A DNA stretch of 64,000 bases from Toxorhynchites rutilus septentrionalis (GCF_029784135.1 NC_073746.1:91028564-91092563), one strand, 5' to 3'. Counted from the stretch's first letter, positions 23,979 through 35,379 are shown. The notes: generated from the sequence alone by a model not told the origin. Numbers and translations: made by a program.

Positions 23979-24387
23979 ACATATTTACGTATTCTAGTCA
24001 AATTTTAGCTAAATCAACCGTATAGTTCCCGACTTTTAAACTTTCCTCCAATATGCCCGCACGAAAATAAAATGAAAACACCCAAAAAAGCGAAGTTTTT
24101 TTTCCTATGGATATTGAGATTACACATACCAAGAGAGGATTTTTTTCCGTCGCTACGTAGGGGAACTGTGGGTAAGACGGACAACTGTTGAGTTCAATAG
24201 TTGACATGAATTACATATTTATGCTGATGACTTAATCTACATGCTATTCTACGATATTTGAACCATCATATAATTTTGACGTCCTTGAATGAAATGAATG
24301 TAATAAACCGAAAATCATAAGTAATTTAACGTGTGGATTTGCGTTTTCGAATAATGTTTTTTTTCTTTATTTATTTCATTTGTAAAT

Positions 24388-24589
24388 GAGTAATAGAAGA
24401 TTTTTCGTCAAATAAATTTCTTCCGGCTCGAACTGTGGTCACGCGTGTTCTAGATGAAAAGCACAGAAAACATCCAAGAAATCTCAACTGAGTACCACTA
24501 ATAAAAATGACGCAAGTTATAGCTACGTTGCGATGGCGAAAGTTCCACTGGGAACCACATCCACTAGGAACGTTAGGGCCATTCAATAT
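24388..24589 (+). mobile_element. SINE family 1 body fragment, cut by mariner
   Basis: GATTTTTCGTCAAA, CTGTGGTCACGCGTGTTCTAG, AAATGACGCAAGTTA and GGAACGTTAG...GCCATTCAA follow the SINE order seen at 28137-28425. The 3' end stops at GCCATTCAA, where a mariner begins at a TA. The tRNA-like head is missing. Confidence 0.75.
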
Positions 24590-24591
24590 AT

Positions 24592-25680
24592 ATAGGGTTG
24601 GGGAAAAAGAAATGTCGTATTTCTGATCGAAATTTGACGCTTTATTTAGCATACTAAAAATTATCCAATTTAGATCAAATATGCGCCGTTTTTTTTCGCA
24701 AACTTGTTGCCATTTAGAAGGTAACTTCATTATCCCCCCCTTTATAAAACCCCCTTCCTTGTTTGCAAAAAACTCCGACAGCCAGTTTTCGCAAGCCTCT
24801 TTTGAGGCCAACTTAGTATCACCAAGAGCGGTTTACATGGACCGGAAGAGATGATAATCATTTGGAGCCAGGTCCGGACTATATGGTGGGTGCAATAGGA
24901 CATCCCATCCGAGCTCCCGTAGCTTCTGGTGGGTCATCAAAGATGTGTGAGGCCGAGCGTAGTCCTGGTGAAAAACAACACCATTCCTATTGATCATTTC
25001 TGGCCGCTTCTGGTCAATCGCCTGCTTCAAACGGTCAAGCTGCTCACAGTAGAAAACCGAGTTGAGGGTCTGGCTATAGTTGAACAGCTCATAGTGGATG
25101 ATTCCCTTCCAATCCCACCAAAAACACAGCAAAACCTTCCTGGCCGTCAATCCGGGCTTGGCGATGGTTTGGGCCGGCTCATCGCGCTTCGACCACGACT
25201 TTTTTCGCTTTAGGTCGTCGTACGTGATCCACTTTTCATCATCAGTCACCATCTTCTTCAAAAATGGGTCGAGTTCGTTCCGTTTCAGCAGTGCATCGCA
25301 GGCGTTGATTCGGTCTTAAATATTTTTTTTGTGTCAACTCGTGTGGCACCCATACATCCAGCTTTTTTTGGAATCCAATCTTCTGCAATTGGTTCCAACG
25401 GTTTTATGGTCAATACCCAGTTCGCGAGTGCTCACATGCCGGTCTACTTGGATGATTTCAACGATTTTATCGGTTTCTACGACGATTGGCCTACCAGTAC
25501 GGGGTGTATCTTCGACAGCCACTACACCAGAACGAAATCGTTCAAACCAACGCTGTGCTGTGCGAATCGTTACAGTATCGGGTCCATAAACTACACATGT
25601 TGGTGCTTCTTAAGAAATACAACCATCTCTGTTTTCTCCGTTGAAAATATAATGCCTCGTTTATAGTCCATTCAGATAAA
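24592..25680 (-). mobile_element. Mariner transposon, degenerate
   Basis: The left edge has a TA followed by GGGTTGGGGAAAAAGAAATG, a mariner-type terminal sequence. The same ends recur at 35894 (GGTTGAGGAAAAAG) and 37594. The transposase gene reads right to left. The matching terminal repeat beyond the start codon was not found. Confidence 0.75.
24640..25671 (-). pseudogene. Mariner transposase pseudogene (DD34D)
   Basis: Read on the minus strand from ATG 25671, the family order is intact: MDYKRGIIFSTE, a stop/frameshift, YGPDTVTIRTAQRWFERFRS, VEDTPRTGRPIVVETDKI, a break, then VTDDEKWITYDDLKRKKSW (first D), FWWDWKGIIHYELF, VVFHQDYARPHTS (second D), and LHPPYSPDLAPNDYHLF (third D). The C-terminus continues in another frame with CENWLSEFFANKEGGF and GGIMKLPSKWQQV. 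All three catalytic aspartates are present. There are at least three frame breaks (near 25593, 25334 and 24830), so the protein cannot be made. The YSPDLAP motif and the D spacing identify the family firmly. Confidence 0.9.
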
Positions 25681-26275
25681 TCATCTAAAAAAAAATGCAG
25701 CGGTCTCTGTGAATCGATGGTTTTAGCATCTGATATAGATATAACTTAAACGCTCCTCTAACGTCTAAGAAAACTTGAATTTCTAGAGCAAGTAACGCGA
25801 AACTATCATTTGTTCACTTGTTTTTGCGTACCCCATGGAAAAATATTCTAATCATTTGTCTAATCGTTAAAGAATCTTTTATCTAGTTACTTACGGATGC
25901 AAGAATAGAGACTGGCATGTACGAAACTGGTACGCCGCTTTGATGCGGGTTTATTTAAGTTTTGGATATCTATTAATCTCACTCGTCTTCTTTCGTTAGG
26001 AACAATATTTTGTTCATTAAACTTATCAAACAATCTTGAGAAGCGATTCTTGGCAATGCGTGGATGGTTCTTCAAAGAAAAATTAATTAATTGTCCGTTT
26101 TACCCTCACCCGCACTTTAAAAAATATTCCATTTTTTGGATCAGTGACCGTTCAGGCTGTCTACTGCCTGGAAAAAACCTTGAAAATGAGGGAATATCAG
26201 GAAATTCAAACAATGTTAGGGAAAATCTAGAAATATAAGGGAATTTCGTCAACGTCCTTTCACGCTTAATATGAT
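25681..26275. other. Unassigned intronic stretch
   Basis: No gene is seen. Short open frames on both strands overlap and show no domain. Confidence 0.35.
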
Positions 26276-26398
26276 GCCTAGGACTACCAAAATATGTGAA
26301 CGGAAAAAATGTCAAACGATCATTGTATTTTACATTTCCCTCTGAAATTATTGCTCATCTCATGTTTACGTAGTTCTCGAACCGCAAAAGTTCATTCA

Positions 26399-26438
26399 CC
26401 TCTAGTATCTGAAATGATGATTCCAGATACTAGAGGTG
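26399..26438. repeat. Short perfect hairpin
   Basis: CCTCTAGTATCTG and CAGATACTAGAGG face each other around a 12-nt loop. Confidence 0.8.
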
Positions 26439-26454
26439 AGGCTTCTCAGTTTAA

Positions 26455-26805
26455 AAGTACGCTTTAGGGAAACATATTTCGGCCCGCACAACGACAAGAG
26501 AGTACAAAAGTACTCAACACCAAAAAATACCACCGACTTGCATGTATTTGCAAAGCGGATTCCCCTAGGCACATTATTTTTGAAGTCCGTGTTAGGGAAA
26601 CACAGCTCAATGGGAAAAAAATACCCCCAACTTGCATGTTCTGACAAAGCGGATTCCCCCAGGCACATTGATTTGGAAGTCCATGTTACGGAAACATAGC
26701 TCAGTGGGAACAAAAATACCCCCGACTTGCATGTATATTTGCAAAGCGGCTTTCCACAGGTACATCGATTTTGAAGTCTGTGTTGGGGAAACCGTATATC
26801 GGGCC
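26455..26805. repeat. ~95-bp tandem array in copy C
   Basis: About three and a half units. Each has GTTAGGGAAACAnA, then AAAAATACCCCCGACTTGCAT, then TTTGCAAAGCGG, then ACATTGATTTTGAAGTC. The same unit builds the arrays at 27755-28130, 28434-28660 and 63075-63605. Confidence 0.85.
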
Positions 26806-27264
26806 AATCAAAACAGTTAACAGGTAGGGCGTTTGGATAACGCTTGACATTTTACAGTTATTCAATTGTTCGTCTCATGAAAAATAACATTTTATTAATT
26901 GTGATAGACGCGTAGAAATATTTCCTATCAGTTGATGCAAACATCTTTCCGATTCGTTAAGAAACATTCGAGTTATAAGCATTCGAAATACGGGTAGGGT
27001 TAGCACACAAATCGACAGAACAAATGTATAGGAAAAAAAGAAATTCTTCCAGTTTTCTTGAATTTAAACCGTTTAGAGATTAGCGAATTGTAATGTATAG
27101 TATAGTATATCATACAAATCTTAGAGAATTTTCGATTCGATTGGTATGCAAATCATGAGAATTCGTTCACAGTGAAAATAGTTATTAACATTCACTTTAT
27201 TTCATAAAAACGTGACCTGTTTTCTGATTTGGCACCCTTCCTGAAAGACGTAGTTCTACGTCAA

Positions 27265-27481
27265 AAATTTATTAGACTAGTTTGACTCTCTTTGGGGTTG
27301 TCAGTATGGTCGTTTTCTTTTGTCTGCAGGCGAATTTATTCCTAGCTGTTCTTGTTAGTATTTGGCAGATATGTTTGCGTAAACAGAAAGAGATGTACGA
27401 TAAATTCATATAGCTGTTTGGCATTGTTCCCCGACTGTCAACTGAAGCGAAAGTATAGAGGGTTGGCATTATTCACCTTTT
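27265..27481. other. Spacer between head-to-head copies C and A
   Basis: No gene or repeat is recognised in these 217 bp. Confidence 0.5.
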
Positions 27482-27754
27482 TTGACGTGGGACTACGTCT
27501 AACCGGAATATATGGGGGGTAAAATGGAAACATAAACACTGAACATGCTGGAATAACGCAAGATTTCGAAAGCTTATAACTCGAACATTTTCTACTGGAT
27601 CGGAAAGATGTTTGCATCAATTGATAGGGAATATTTCTACGCATCTATCGCAATTAATAAAATGTTAGTTTTCATTAGATAAATAACTGAATAACTGTAA
27701 AATGTTAAGCGTTATCTAAACGCCTTAACTGCCTCGTTTCGATTGGCCCTCTTT

Positions 27755-28136
27755 ACGGTTTCCCTAACACAGACTTCAAAACCAAGCAGCCTTGGGGGAA
27801 TCGGAATTGCAAATACACGAAAGTAGGGGGAATTTCGTTCTCTCCGAAATGTATTCCCTAACACAGACTTCAAAACCAAATAGCGTTGGAAAAATTGTCA
27901 TTGCAAATACATGAAAGTAGGGGGAGCTTTTGTTCCCACCGAAATGTGTTTCCCTAAAACCGACTTCAAATCCATGGAGCATGGGGAAGTTGGCATTGCA
28001 AATTCATGCAAGTCGGGGGCATTTTTGTTCCGGCTGAAATTTGTTTCCCTAACACACTTCAAATCCATGGAGCGAGGGGGAGTTAGCATTGCAAATACAT
28101 GCAAGTCGGGGGCATTTTTGTTCCGATTAAAATATG
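27755..28136. repeat. ~95-bp tandem array in copy A, part 1
   Basis: About four units in the opposite orientation to copy C: TTTCCCTAACACAGACTTC, AATTGGCATTGCAAATACATG, then GGGGGCATTTTTGTTCC. Confidence 0.85.
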
Positions 28137-28425
28137 ATAATGTGAGACGTTAGTGCACCCGTGGCCGAGTGGTTAGCGTCTCACATTATCATGCCGGGTG
28201 TTCGGGTTCGATTTCCGTTCTGGCCGGGGGATTTTTCGTCAAAGAAATTTCCTTCGACTTGCACTGTGGTCATGCGTATTCAAGAGCTTGCCCCTCGGAA
28301 TACATTCAAGGCGTGTTATTTGGCTTAAGAAATCTCGACCAAGTATTAATAAATGACGCTAGTTAATGCATACGTTGAGACGGCAAAAGTTCCACAAGGG
28401 AACGTTAACGCCATTCAAGAAGAAG
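28137..28425 (+). mobile_element. SINE family 1, full length, with snap-back 5' end
   Basis: A tRNA-like head contains an A box (TGGCCGAGTGGTTAGCG) and a B box (GGTTCGATTTC), the internal RNA polymerase III promoter. The body ends GCCATTCAAGAAGAAG. It is flanked by AAAATATG duplications (28129-28136 and 28426-28433). The first 13 bases, ATAATGTGAGACG, are the exact reverse complement of 28177-28189 in the head, so the 5' end folds back on itself. The copy at 50856-51125 lacks this extension. Confidence 0.88.
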
Positions 28426-28433
28426 AAAATATG

Positions 28434-28660
28434 TTTCCTCGACACAGGCTTCAGAACCAAGGTGTCTAGGGAAATTGGGATTGCAAATTCATGCATGTCG
28501 GGAGTATTTTTGTTCCGATTGAATCTGTTTACCTATAAAGACTTCTAAACCAAGGTGTCTGGGGAAATTGGCATTGCAAATACATGCAAACTACGAGTAC
28601 ATTTGTACTCGCTTGCCTTTGTGCAGACCAGAGTGCGTTTCCCTAACACGGTCTTCTAAA
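28434..28660. repeat. ~95-bp tandem array in copy A, part 2
   Basis: Two to three more units (TTTCCTCGACACAGGCTTC, GGGATTGCAAATTCATGCA) continue the array after the SINE insertion. Confidence 0.8.
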
Positions 28661-28849
28661 ACTGGTAAAATCGTGCAGACACTAGAGACATGGTATTTGT
28701 TCAAACTTTTTACTTACAACGCAAATATATTGAATTCAATCGAATTCGGAAGTTGTTTCATTTAATCAAAAATTTAATCAATACAAACAAATGATTACTA
28801 AGCTAAGGTAGTCCCACGTCAACCTTGCGGTTATATCATAGATACAACC

Positions 28850-31110
28850 CACCCTTTTATAAACTGCTTTCTATGTTACAGAAAATTTTACTTTTATTAA
28901 AAATGTCGAGTTCAAAATTTTCATTCTCTTTATCTAGAAGACGAGGAAAGCCGGAAGAAAGATGCATTTGCGTTCAATGAATCGAGTTTACTAAATCAAA
29001 TTTAATGAAATGGCAATTTGAGAAGAAGAAGAAAAATCTCTCGAGGTGCAACGAACAAAACTTTGGAAAACGCACAGAAGGGAACCGCAGGATTGCAAGA
29101 AAAAAAAGTTTCAAAATCGTAATAATCACGTGAAATTGATCCGAATCAAAATGAGATGACTCGTATTGTATAAGTGTTTAGAGATCCTTCAACATAACAT
29201 TTAACTGTAATTATAAACAATTTATAACAACCAATTATTGTAATAAAAGTTTCTTATCTTTTACGACACTTCTCAGTCTTCGTTTAACTCAATCAAAAAA
29301 CAAACAATTCATTTATTGGATTCTTTCGCAGACGTTCATAATTTTATTTTTTTAGCTGATTGAATGAACTACAGCTACATAACTAGTAGAAAAAATTATT
29401 ATTCAATTTTTGTAGGATTTTATCAAAACAGTACACTACAGCACTGTTTCATGAATTCCCATTTATATAAACGAAATTCTTCTTAACCTGTTTGCCTCAC
29501 TTTCCCTTCGTATTATCCTGAATTTGCCGGGACAACCTCCGTCAGCCATCTCTCCGAGGGAACTCTCATCTCTCGCACGGGTCGACAAGGACGAAATTGA
29601 TTCATGAAAATAATATGACCTTCCCACGTTCGGCTCCGAAACACAACACATACGCACATGTGTGCTGGAAGCCGACACTCGCTGTTAACGTGCAATAAAA
29701 CAAATTCGGCGACAGAAACCGAAACAGGCCCCGTTGGGTTCTGTTTCAGCACGTGTTCGAAATTATTTATACCGGAACGCGAAACTATGAAAGCGAGTCG
29801 AAAACTTCCAGGCTTCAAAAAGAAGGAAGGACTGAAAAGTGTACACATGAGTCGGAATAACACGGGCAACGAACGTCGTCCAGGATAACTGTTTGTTTTC
29901 GTATGCAAATTTACCGATTGCGTCAGATGGAGAAAAACACTAAGACAATCGTTGTTGGGGGCATATGTTAAAGTTTTTAAATGAAATTTTCTTATGAATT
30001 ATAATTTTTCCGGAAAATTCAAGCTAAAACCATTAACATTATGACAATTGTAATAATAAATCTTCCAAACTGAAAGATAAGATTTGAACACGGAAAAACC
30101 TGTGTAGCGATGGCAAATTGTGGAAATTCATTAGAGGGGCTTTACTCATCTGCTCCACAGTGACACTCAGCATTTTCTCAGCCTCCGGAAACGAGCCAAG
30201 ATTCGTTCAGTGAATAATGGATTTCGTAAATTCACTGGAAGGAAATACTATCCGCCGGAATATGTTGGGAGTGGCACTTTCGGCAGACCAACTTTGAACG
30301 TGAAACGCCTGCCCACGTGGCAACACTTGTAAGACATGGAATCCATGGGAAACTTGTCAGCTGGAAAATTACTTTTGTTCGCGCTATGAGAGGGGGAAAT
30401 GATGCAGATACTCACACAACAATTACGTAACAAACTTCTGGGATCGTGTTGGCTTTGAACAGCAGCTCGGCTGTACAGAAGTGCGCGGCTTTCGGGGTAA
30501 ATATTTTTCCTGCAGCCGCAGCGCTGCGCTATCCTGCCACACAACGATAGCCTTTTCGTATAGCATCCATCGTTCAATTTGGTGGAAGGATGTGTTTTTG
30601 TCCGTAACCACCGGAATTATTGGCTTTGTTGCTACCGGATTATTTTCCCAGCTGGTTTCTTTTTGTTCTGCTCGCTCGAATTCCAACGCCGCGAAATATG
30701 GTTTTTGCTAGTATTTTGAAACTGTTTCTCGAATGAGTTTGATTAATGTTGCTTTCGAGACAAACAAAAAGGACAGCCAGCGAACTGACGATAGAGCACA
30801 ATGATGGCGTCTTGTGCGATGTTCAGAACTGTACGGAGATTATCTGATGTATCATGAGATGTGGATGCTTCAGATTCCACGGAAACTTTAGCTTTAGATA
30901 GTCTTTGTTTCATTCATTTATCAACTTCAAATGAAACGGTGATTGCATGGCGTTGGTTATAGTTTTTGCTGGTCAATGAGAAGTAAAAACGTTGGCTGAC
31001 TTCTCTCCATTATTTATCAAATCATTTTTCTGTGATTTGGTATTTGAAATATATTACACCATCTGTTGGATGTTCATCAGATGAAACATTGTATTGTTGC
31101 GGCTTTGGTT
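28850..31110. other. Mostly non-repetitive intronic DNA
   Basis: Two blocks of more balanced composition (29490-29900 and 30230-30720) stand out. They show no exon with convincing splice sites and no copies elsewhere in the window. They could hold intronic regulatory DNA; nothing proves it. Confidence 0.35.
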
Positions 31111-31113
31111 ATA

Positions 31114-32122
31114 CAGGGCGGACTCGATTATATACAGTCTCCGATTTCTTTACATTATATATAATCGAGTCATTTTTTTTAATTGTTTTACACATATATT
31201 TTTCGTTTTTTGAATATAAAAGTAGAATATAATTTTTGATTCATCCCCTTTAAAGTCGTAAAATACTTTTCTTATATAACAAATTCGTATTCTTCCAGGA
31301 GGTGATAGAGGATAATATTTGATGAAAAAAAAATCCTACGCATATATTCGAATTTTAACAATGACAAAGTTATTGAACTTTTTCTCTGTTCCATGCTCTG
31401 TTTGCCTTTAACTGGTTCTCATTCAGAAATTACACTTCGTAGAACAATTCGGTTCCTTCCATTTGAAAGATCAGAGAATTTTATATAGGATATAGTTATG
31501 AAACTTCCGAATTAGTTGATTTAGGTAACATTTTAGAAGTGAAATCTTAAAAGTGAATGGTTTTTAAGGTGTTCTTCTAAATTTAATTCAATAAATACAT
31601 AATAAACTTGAATAGGTTTACCAACCAATTTAAAGGTTTCTAACCGCTATACAGTCCGTTCTTTGCTACCCAACTTTCTATATTTTTTAATTACGCTGCA
31701 ATAGCTTTTTAAACAATTCCTGAGTGATTTTCAACTAGAATCTACCAAAATCAGGATTTTCATAGCGCTGTACTCATGATAGCCAATTAACTTTCATTTT
31801 AACGTTGAAATAGTTCATTTAGGCTTGAAATAAGTCATATTTTTTAACTGTATATATCAGTCCGAATCATATTTCGGACACTCTGCAATAATAACTTGAA
31901 ATGCTTAATGCCCTGATGATATAACTAAAGAGTTACTCTAAAGAATCAATTGAGATATAAATTTTATAGTTATATCATCAGGGCATTAAGCATTTCAAGA
32001 TATTATTACAGAGTGTCCGAAATATGATTCAGAACGGTAATCAAATCTAACATTGTATATAATCGAATCATATATAACCGAGTCAGTATATAATCGAATC
32101 TGTATATATCAAGTCCGACCTG
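31114..32122. mobile_element. Complete pogo-like non-coding TIR element
   Basis: Flanked by TA (31112-31113 and 32123-32124). Ends are CAGGGCGGACTCGATTATAT at the left and, inverted, TATATCAAGTCCGACCTG at the right. Several TATATAATCGA words crowd both ends. TA targets, CAG termini and repeated subterminal words fit the pogo/Tigger group of Tc1/mariner. There is no transposase. Parts recur at 5170-5982, 43346-45920 and 53552-54330. A hairpin element sits inside at 31864-32030. Confidence 0.82.
31864..32030. mobile_element. Hairpin MITE nested in the pogo-like element
   Basis: Two arms of about 65 bp are nearly perfect reverse complements: GAATCATATTTCGGACACTC...CTGATGATATAACT on the left and AGTTATATCATCAGG...GAGTGTCCGAAATATGATTC on the right. 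The loop is short. A relative lies at 17990-18432. The other pogo-like copies lack it at this place, so it is an insertion. Confidence 0.8.
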
Positions 32123-32154
32123 TAATTGGTATTGGGAAGTTCATAACCAACAGC

Positions 32155-32265
32155 AACACATTTACCCGAATGTAACAAATACCCAAGTGCAACACTTATC
32201 CGAATGAACATTTACCCGAATGCGGCATTTACCCGAATGGTCCGAATGAAAAAAGGAAAAAAAAT
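32155..32265 (+). repeat. TTTACCCGAATG array (direct)
   Basis: Five to six spaced copies of ATTTACCCGAATG or variants (TACCCAAGTG, TTATCCGAATG). The inverse array is at 34725-34870. Confidence 0.8.
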
Positions 32266-32340
32266 CCGACAAATCTGGTTATGAGTTTTTTCGAAGCTCC
32301 TGGTAATAAATAAAATTTAATCAGTACAACATGAGAGGGC

Positions 32341-32833
32341 TTAGGGGGGTCTCCGTAGCCACATTGGTTGCGCGTTCGCTTAGTAAGCGATCGATCGTGA
32401 GTTCAAAACTCAGGGCCCCCATTGACCATCTTTGTGTTGTTACAGAATAACAACGTCCACGCAACAATAATCAGCGATGGAGATCGATCCACGGTCGAAA
32501 TAAGATCGATTCATCCATACAACTGGTCTGCTCTGCAAGACACATCGGGCTGCAGTTCTATAAATAGCTCAACAATGATCAATCAACTGTCTCCGCTGTC
32601 CAGTCTAACTGGATAATGGAAGAACAGAAGGAAAACTCTTACGCCTAAATGGCTACTGTGTAAATGTGTACCATATGCAATGGTATAGAAGGGAATACTC
32701 TAACGCCGAAAAATGGCAATTGTGTAATGTGCTAATTATAGATATGATAAACATGTGACATTTACACGATTAAAATTCGGCTCTGTTACTGCTAAAATGC
32801 TAGTGAGCCTAAAATAAACAAAAGGGATTAAAA
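32341..32833 (+). mobile_element. SINE family 2 (long, tRNA-derived)
   Basis: A tRNA-like head (CCGTAGCCACATTGGTTGCG as A-box region, GATCGTGAGTTCAAAACTC as B-box region) leads a body of about 420 bp ending in AATAAACAAAAGGGATTAAA. A 13-bp target duplication AACATGAGAGGGC flanks it (32328-32340 and 32834-32846). A single copy is in this window. At about 490 bp it is long for a SINE. It has no open reading frame worth noting. Confidence 0.85.
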
Positions 32834-33109
32834 AACATGAGAGGGCAATAAAAATACGCAGTAGTAATGCGGAGATCAGAAAATGATGCGGCGCCGATTC
32901 ATTTTTATGAATTAGTGTAGGCACAATTAACATACCGTCTTCTTTCCGTCCCGTATTGCTCTTTAAGGCTAAGAGATCTTTTAGAAATGAACACGGATTT
33001 TTGATTTTTTTTTCCAGAAAATAAAACAGGTAATTTTACCATGAAAACTATAAAGCATAAATGTATTAGAAATGTGAAAAGAAAAAAAAATGGCTCTTAC
33101 GTATTAACC

Positions 33110-33430
33110 CCACCGTAGCCCAATTTTTATAATGAATTTATTTTTTCGTAATGAAATTTATTCTGAGGCCAATGCAATAGAGACGAAGTCCCATCTAACG
33201 AGGTAGAGGAACCGAGGCGAACTCAAGCCGCCGAGATGACGCAATCCGAGTCGGCCGCCGACCCGCCGTCGGTAGCAGCAGACTGTCGCAAGCAATCCTG
33301 TGTTTCATCGATAGCCCAGTTAGTTTGAAACATAGGATACAATTCTTTAGTTAGGTCCGACCGAGCGTTAACGTGCGTCGGACCGCATACGTTTACCGGG
33401 TGTATTAAGTTTACCCAGTTAATCTTTGAA
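33110..33430. repeat. G+C-richer interspersed repeat (copy of 9780-9945)
   Basis: TTCGTAATGAAATTTATTCT, GACGAAGTCCCATCTAACGA, GAGGAACCGAGGCGAACTCA, AGCCGCCGAG. The match to the 9780-9945 repeat covers about 33130-33260. The continuing G+C-rich part (to 33430, GGTCCGACCGAGCGTTAACG) abuts the TIR element at 33434. Confidence 0.55.
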
Positions 33431-33433
33431 ATA

Positions 33434-34193
33434 TTGACGTAGGGCTACGTCTTTGATTTCTACATAGGGGGGATTTCAAAATTTACGATATATCTTGTAA
33501 TATAATATATATCATTAAACGGCAAATTTATCCAACGACTTTTCAGCTGGAGACATCAACAGCGGAAATAGTAAAACAAATGAGCAATTCAACGAATGAT
33601 AGAGTGTAGAGTGTTTTGCGAACGAATGCAAAGGTAAACCATGTATTATGCATTCTTTCTTTCAGATTGGTTCCCGTGAATGTTGTATGCAACACAAGAT
33701 TGTGTGCAATAATTTGTTCTATCAAACAAATTCGACATCCAGTCAATGTGTAGAAATAAGGGTGATGTAGGAGGTGGAGTGGGTTAGTAAGATGGAATTC
33801 CATAGAAATTCATTATTTCATTAACATCTTTATATCAGCGACACCAAGGTGGTATTGTCAGTGTGTGACGTAAAATATAGTTTGCAAATGAACATTATAT
33901 CACCGAGAAAGCTACTACTCCCGATGACTTACAATACCATAGCTATTCATTAAAAATAAAGCATCTTTATGATTTCATGGGTATTTTGACTCAAAATATC
34001 ACGAAATCGTAAGTATTTAAGAAAGAAACATTTCTTCTTGATATTCAATGTAATCAATGACGACATTTTTTTTTTGTTTACCAAACCGTTTGTTTACCCT
34101 TTTTTGTTTTTTTTTTGTTTTGCAAGGGTTAAAAAAAACAAATTTTTGAACAATGAAAATTACAGTCATACGTCAATTACAGTCCTACGTCAA
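33434..34193. mobile_element. TTGACGTAG family, copy with plain interior
   Basis: The left end is TTGACGTAGGGCTACGTC; the right end is AGTCCTACGTCAA at 34181-34193. CATAGGGGGGATTTC near the left end parallels ATATGGGGGG and TATACCGGGG at the same place in copies A and 51594. No tandem array and no gene are present. Confidence 0.6.
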
Positions 34194-34720
34194 ACTTACG
34201 TCCGTGCTCCTGGGTTCAGACCCATTCATATTTCAATGTAAAGATTTTTATTCATTATTAGGAAATTTGAATACTTTTTGAAATATTTCTTTAAATTTCC
34301 TCATTCGGAATTATTTACCATTCAGGTAAACTTTCTATCCAGATAAAAGGTATTCGAGTGATCTTGTTTCTCGTGAACCCTTTAGACTTTTGCTTTATTG
34401 TAATACCTACTTTTATCTCGACTGCTTGAAATTGACAGCTTTATTCTATGTGTATGGTCCACGTGATCCAGATGACTGGATAATGTTTGAAATCGAATTT
34501 AAAGGTCCATCATTTATACAAAATTAATAATTTAATTAATAGAAGAGTGAAACTATTTATCTTTTTCATAGTTTTAAAAATTATAGCACCCAACATTTCG
34601 TTTTTGCTCTACCCAAATATACGAGTTTTTGGTGCATAAATGTGATCATTTTAATAACGCTTATCAGAATTTCATAAAAATATACCTTCTTATTGAATAT
34701 AGCTGTAAATGGTACAATGT
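34194..34720. other. Unassigned intronic stretch
   Basis: No gene or repeat is recognised. Confidence 0.35.
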
Positions 34721-34724
34721 TGCA

Positions 34725-34870
34725 TTCGGCCAAATGTTCATTTGAGTAGATGTTCCATTCGGGTACCTGTCGTATTCGGGTGTCTGTTACATTCGGGTGA
34801 TTGGAACTCGGGTGAATACCATTCGGGTAGCTGTCGTTCGGGTAACTCTTTTTCGGGTAAATGTGATACA
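34725..34870 (-). repeat. CATTCGGGTA array (inverse of 32155-32265)
   Basis: At least seven spaced copies of CATTCGGGT, TTCGGGTAA and variants. Together with the direct array 2.5 kb to the left they form a very large inverted pair. Confidence 0.8.
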
Positions 34871-34879
34871 TTCGATGTA

Positions 34880-35010
34880 ACCTAGATCAACTTATGATTC
34901 TGTTTGTTATCAATAGAAATCCATTTTTCATCACTAGTTACGATGCGATTTGATAGGTAAACGCTTACATTGATGTCTTCTCAGCAGTGATTTGCTGTTG
35001 ATTTTATATT
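34880..35010 (-). pseudogene. Mariner transposase fragment (first catalytic D)
   Basis: On the minus strand about 25 residues read NRIVTSDEKWISIDN, the mariner motif with the first catalytic aspartate (usual form IVTGDEKW-YDN). Upstream are decayed residues with a frameshift. It is cut off sharply at about 34880 by the CATTCGGGTA array. Confidence 0.6.
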
Positions 35011-35379
35011 CTTGTCTTTGATTTAGATATTGATAAACATTTTCCTTTTTTGTATTTTTTTTTTTCTCTACACGGGTTGAGTTTTCCAGATCACATTCAT
35101 TACTTCTCACTATGATTGTTTTCGATTGGAATTCCTTTTTAAAAATGCCTCCCTTCCTTCATCCAGACCATGCTCGTGACTACGGTCAACCCAGTCTATT
35201 CTAGTGACCCCTTCTGGCACGGGAATGAACAAAAGAAGTAATACTGAATGAATGAATTTTCAAATGTAAAAAAGGTCAGTGCGAAATGTTATTTTATAAC
35301 CATTCTTTTGAGCTCCTTTTGAGATAGAACTCCTTAGGCTAGATCTAATCCACATGAAAGGAGATGAGTGAAAGTAACT

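Larger units (their letters stand above)
26280..27264. mobile_element. TTGACGTAG family, copy C (left end lost)
   Basis: The right end is GACGTAGTTCTACGTCAA at 27247-27264. Inside this lie the conserved blocks CCAATCAAAAC, TTATTCAATTGTT, AATAACATTTTATTAATTG and GTAGAAATATTTCCTATC, in the order seen at 63610-63886. The left part matches 62560-63070 loosely. It carries the tandem array at 26455-26805. It is arranged head to head with copy A. Confidence 0.7.
27482..28822. mobile_element. TTGACGTAG family, copy A (with SINE insert)
   Basis: The left end is TTGACGTGGGACTACGTCT; the right end is GGTAGTCCCACGTCAA at 28807-28822. The conserved end blocks AATAAAATGTTAGTTTTCAT and GATTGGCCC follow inward from the left. 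Right of the right end, CCTTGCGGTTATA...AACCCACC is also shared with copies at 53383, 59822 and (reversed) 62333, so the true boundary may be 30 bp further out. A SINE has landed in the array at 28137-28425. Confidence 0.75.

Noticed and set aside
28151..28225. tRNA gene
   Set aside because: A and B boxes are present but the sequence is the head of a SINE with target duplications, and it does not fold as a full cloverleaf.
29513..29908. 131-codon minus-strand frame
   Set aside because: No domain, no start context, and an opposing open frame on the other strand; treated as chance.
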